A stretch of 64,000 bases of DNA from Bacteroidota bacterium. GTDB lineage: Bacteria > Bacteroidota > Bacteroidia > Flavobacteriales_D > Crocinitomicaceae. The stretch spans positions 519,426 to 583,425 of the forward strand of contig JACPUU010000001.1 of NCBI GenBank assembly GCA_016192075.1, written 5' to 3'. This document shows, piece by piece, positions 61,741 to 64,000 of the stretch. The notes under the pieces are model-generated. The model did no database searches, had not been told where the DNA came from, and worked only from the letters and a program-made list of their open reading frames with translations. A program made the position numbers and the translations under genes. Each line of letters starts with the position of its first letter. Position 1 is the stretch's first letter.

Positions 61741-63360
61741 ATGGTAAGCGGTAAAATGCAATTTGTAGGGCGTATTGGAACTACCACCACTTATACATCA
61801 GGTTCTGGCACCACCAATGTGGCAGATGGTAAATGGCACCATGTGGTGGGTACAGTTGATAACGGTGTTTGGAAAGTGTATGTAGACGGACAATTAGAAT
61901 CAACTTCAAGTACCAGCGTTGCCGGTAACTTTACCGGCCTGGTGCAAAAAATGAATGTGGGCCGTGTAAATACCACCGGTACAACTTACACCAGTTGGGC
62001 CAAGGCTTGCATCAAAGAAGTGAGCATGTGGAATTATACCAAAGCCGCTGCAGAAATTGAAACCAATTTTGAAGATTATGTTGGCTACACCGGCTCAGAA
62101 ACCGGCCTGAAAGGGTATTGGAAAGTGAGTGAGGGCAGTGGCACTAATTACGACGACGTAACCAGCCAGAGCAATGATTTAACCACCACCGGTTCACCAT
62201 CGTGGTCAAATGATGCGATGGTAGATTATTATACAGCTGATGTTCAATCGTATTCCGATTACTTTCCATTTGGGATGATGCTGCCGGGGAGAAATGGTAG
62301 TGCTTCTGACTACAGATATGGTCTGAATGGAATGGAAAAAGATTCTGAAATTAAAGGTGAAGGAAATAGTTATACTACGGATTTTAGACTATATGATCCG
62401 AGGATCGGTAAATGGCTTAGTTTAGATCCTGCCGAAAAAAAATATCCTGGTTTTTCCCCGTACAATGCTTTTTTGGATAACCCAATGTATTATTCGGATC
62501 CAAGAGGGGATGATCCTCCTCAAAATTTTAAGCAATACACAGCCGCAGGTGGCGGATCAATTCATCTTCCTGCAGGTGCTAATGTAACCACTTATTCTCA
62601 ACAAGATTATAGTGATGCTGTTGAGAAATATGGTCAGGCTACTGTTGACCAGTCAGGTATTCAGGTAGGGCAAGTAAAAAGTTTTTCTTTTGGAAGTCAG
62701 GAATTCAATAACAAGATGGTATCACCTGGGTCCAGTGGGGTAGTTAAATCGGGTGGGTATGTTAATTCACAAGGAGAACAATATAAAACACCGGATATTA
62801 GCTTTAGTGGAGGGACACTTCAAACAGAAATGAGCTTGAATTTTTCTTTAGAAAATACTGGCAGTACTTCAAGCGCTCAAGTAGTTCAAGTTGTTGAAAC
62901 GACGAACAAAGAACCAGAAGCAACTTATACTTTCGACAATGGAAGACAAATTGGCTTTGTTGATGGGGGGGTAAATTCACCTATGACCAGAGATCCTCAA
63001 TATCCAGATGGAGTAAATCCAGGAGAACCATATTATATTTATACTGCGTCAAATGGGGGGGCTACAGGGGCGGTTTCTACGAGTAATGGGTCTTCGGATA
63101 TATGGGTTTATGATAAACCAAATGCTCAGGGAAATTCATTTGCCTCAGTTCAATTCCAAACAGTAATTGTTGCAACAAATTTTTATGGGTCAGGTGTGGA
63201 TGTAGTGATGGGAACGTATAACTGGGGATTTGTGAATAATAGTATGACTAATACAATGATGCAAACTCATCAGTCAAATACTGTAAATTTTGTTGCACCT
63301 ACACCTAGAACAATGGATATAATACAGAATGATTACCCACAATATAAAATAATGCAATAA
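61741..63360 (+). CDS. Displaced (orphan) RHS tip with partial LamG and a second toxin-like domain
   Basis: A 539-residue frame without signal peptide or YD-repeats. Residues 1-150 are the second half of a LamG domain (MVSGKMQFVGRIG, DGKWHHVVGTVDNGVWKVYV), then YTADVQSYSDYFPFGMMLPG and a well-preserved RHS core (LNGMEKDSEIKGEGNSY, YDPRIGKWLSLDP, SDPRGDD near 255), then about 285 variable residues (SGIQVGQVKSFSFGSQEF, YIYTASNGGATGAVSTSN, VNFVAPTPRTMDIIQNDYPQ). The first 250 residues parallel residues 2560-2780 of the full RHS protein. LamG-like sequence already begins at 61714 (YTNRGGIL) but is cut by a TAA at 61738, so the ATG at 61741 gives a fragment only. It is probably a silent reserve tip. 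Confidence 0.7.
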   Translation: MVSGKMQFVGRIGTTTTYTSGSGTTNVADGKWHHVVGTVDNGVWKVYVDGQLESTSSTSVAGNFTGLVQKMNVGRVNTTGTTYTSWAKACIKEVSMWNYTKAAAEIETNFEDYVGYTGSETGLKGYWKVSEGSGTNYDDVTSQSNDLTTTGSPSWSNDAMVDYYTADVQSYSDYFPFGMMLPGRNGSASDYRYGLNGMEKDSEIKGEGNSYTTDFRLYDPRIGKWLSLDPAEKKYPGFSPYNAFLDNPMYYSDPRGDDPPQNFKQYTAAGGGSIHLPAGANVTTYSQQDYSDAVEKYGQATVDQSGIQVGQVKSFSFGSQEFNNKMVSPGSSGVVKSGGYVNSQGEQYKTPDISFSGGTLQTEMSLNFSLENTGSTSSAQVVQVVETTNKEPEATYTFDNGRQIGFVDGGVNSPMTRDPQYPDGVNPGEPYYIYTASNGGATGAVSTSNGSSDIWVYDKPNAQGNSFASVQFQTVIVATNFYGSGVDVVMGTYNWGFVNNSMTNTMMQTHQSNTVNFVAPTPRTMDIIQNDYPQYKIMQ

Positions 63361-63812
63361 TGAAAATTAGAATTCGGGCAATGTTAATGGTATTGTTATT
63401 ACCCCAAATGTTTTTTAGTGGGTGTGGAAATAATAAAGGAACAGAAGACAAAAAAACTTTTAGTGAGTTCGTTCTACTGGTTGAGAAAAAGCTTCAAGAT
63501 TCAGAGTCGAGCAATTTAAAATTGGATAAGAATAATTGTATTGAATACATTCGTATTTACAATACCATAAATTATTATGATCTAAACAAAGGCCCGTTGT
63601 TCTCAAAATTCACATATCTATTCGAAAATACCTTGCTTGCAAGGATTATTGGAGTTCTTGAGTGTGGTTCTTCAATGGGTTACGGCCACTATTGTGAGAG
63701 TGTTGATTTGTATATTGGTGGCAGTTTGAAGTTTGCTGAAAATTCATATTTTGAAATAACCGGTGAGTATTTTGAATATGTTAAGAATGGATATGAACTC
63801 CCTCAAAAGTAG
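63360..63812 (+). CDS. Candidate lipoprotein immunity protein of the displaced tip
   Basis: A 150-residue lipoprotein starting at a TAATG overlap: hydrophobic segment (AMLMVLLLPQMFFSGC) with lipobox ending in Cys 22, then an alpha/beta domain (FSEFVLLVEKKLQDSESSNL, YIRIYNTINYYDLNKGPLFS, VLECGSSMGYGHYCESVDLY) with three Cys in the body. Position directly after the displaced tip and AT-rich base use mark it as cognate immunity. A lipoprotein location suggests the second toxin acts in the periplasm or on the envelope. The last 188 bases of the window show no further gene. Confidence 0.65.
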   Translation: MKIRIRAMLMVLLLPQMFFSGCGNNKGTEDKKTFSEFVLLVEKKLQDSESSNLKLDKNNCIEYIRIYNTINYYDLNKGPLFSKFTYLFENTLLARIIGVLECGSSMGYGHYCESVDLYIGGSLKFAENSYFEITGEYFEYVKNGYELPQK

Positions 63813-64000
63813 GGGTACCATTTCAAAATATCATATTGCTTCAAAAGCCCGGATTTTCCGGTAGTGTTCCAAATGTCACCTGAGCAAACATTAAAAAATT
63901 AAAGATTGATTTTTAGACAATTAAGAAGAGGTAACACTAAAAAGCAGACCCTATCAGCAGGTCATTTCAAAAAAGAAAAGGCTGTAGGGTGCATGAAATA

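Noticed and set aside
1..64000. tRNA, rRNA, IS element or phage genes
   Set aside because: No cloverleaf, ribosomal RNA, transposase or integrase sequence was seen on either strand; tip exchange at the RHS locus appears to be by homologous recombination.

Overview
The window comes from a member of the Bacteroidota, most likely a marine or freshwater flavobacterium/sphingobacterium-like lineage. Four secreted proteins end in the C-terminal sorting domain of the type IX secretion system (T9SS). Promoters follow the TTG-N19/20-TAnnTTTG pattern of this phylum. The regulators are LytS/LytT, NarL and orphan LytTR types, there is a carboxypeptidase-regulatory-like TonB receptor, and Shine-Dalgarno sequences are generally absent. 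No rRNA, tRNA or CRISPR was found.

Region 1 (1-17.1 kb, mostly + strand) holds a partial VWA membrane protein, a polytopic GT-C-like protein, three T9SS-exported proteins (one a very large modular amidase) and an orphan T9SS sorting-domain remnant. It continues with a candidate small RNA, a persulfide dioxygenase-rhodanese fusion and a LiaF-like/DUF4288/LytS/LytT signalling operon. Region 2 (17.2-27.7 kb, mostly - strand) holds an ArnT/PMT-like glycosyltransferase, a TonB receptor, a NarL-type two-component system with a membrane protein and a small Cys-containing protein, and a Gly-rich T9SS protein. Within it, on the + strand, lies a two-gene LytTR unit preceded by an array of palindromic operator-like repeats.

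Region 3 (28.0-39.7 kb) is a long + strand operon for a type II secretion/type IV pilus-like machine: a MORN/YwqK-like secreted protein, GspK/PilX-like, two minor pseudopilins, GspF, GspG-like major pseudopilin, a minimal prepilin peptidase, GspE, secretin GspD, GspL (PilM-PilN-like), GspM (PilO-like), an Fn3-like lipoprotein and GspC (PilP-like). An orphan NarL-type regulator follows (40.0 kb).

Region 4 (41.1-63.8 kb) is a second + strand operon: a small secreted protein, a DNRLRE-domain protein, a lipoprotein, a 1,897-residue RHS-partner protein, a PKD protein carrying what looks like that partner's detached tail, a LolA-like protein and a 3,044-residue YD-repeat/RHS protein. The RHS protein ends in a variable toxin-like tip followed by a candidate membrane immunity gene. 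Behind it lies a displaced second RHS tip with its own lipoprotein candidate immunity gene.

The most interesting point is the link between regions 3 and 4. Both operons begin with the same 40-bp inverted-repeat element (39/40 identical) at nearly the same distance from the first start codon and from a possible -7 box. I infer that the secretion machine and the RHS locus are co-regulated, and that the machine may export or surface-assemble the RHS complex. That would be a dedicated T2SS-like RHS toxin delivery system in Bacteroidota. The co-regulation element is seen directly; the export relationship is a hypothesis.
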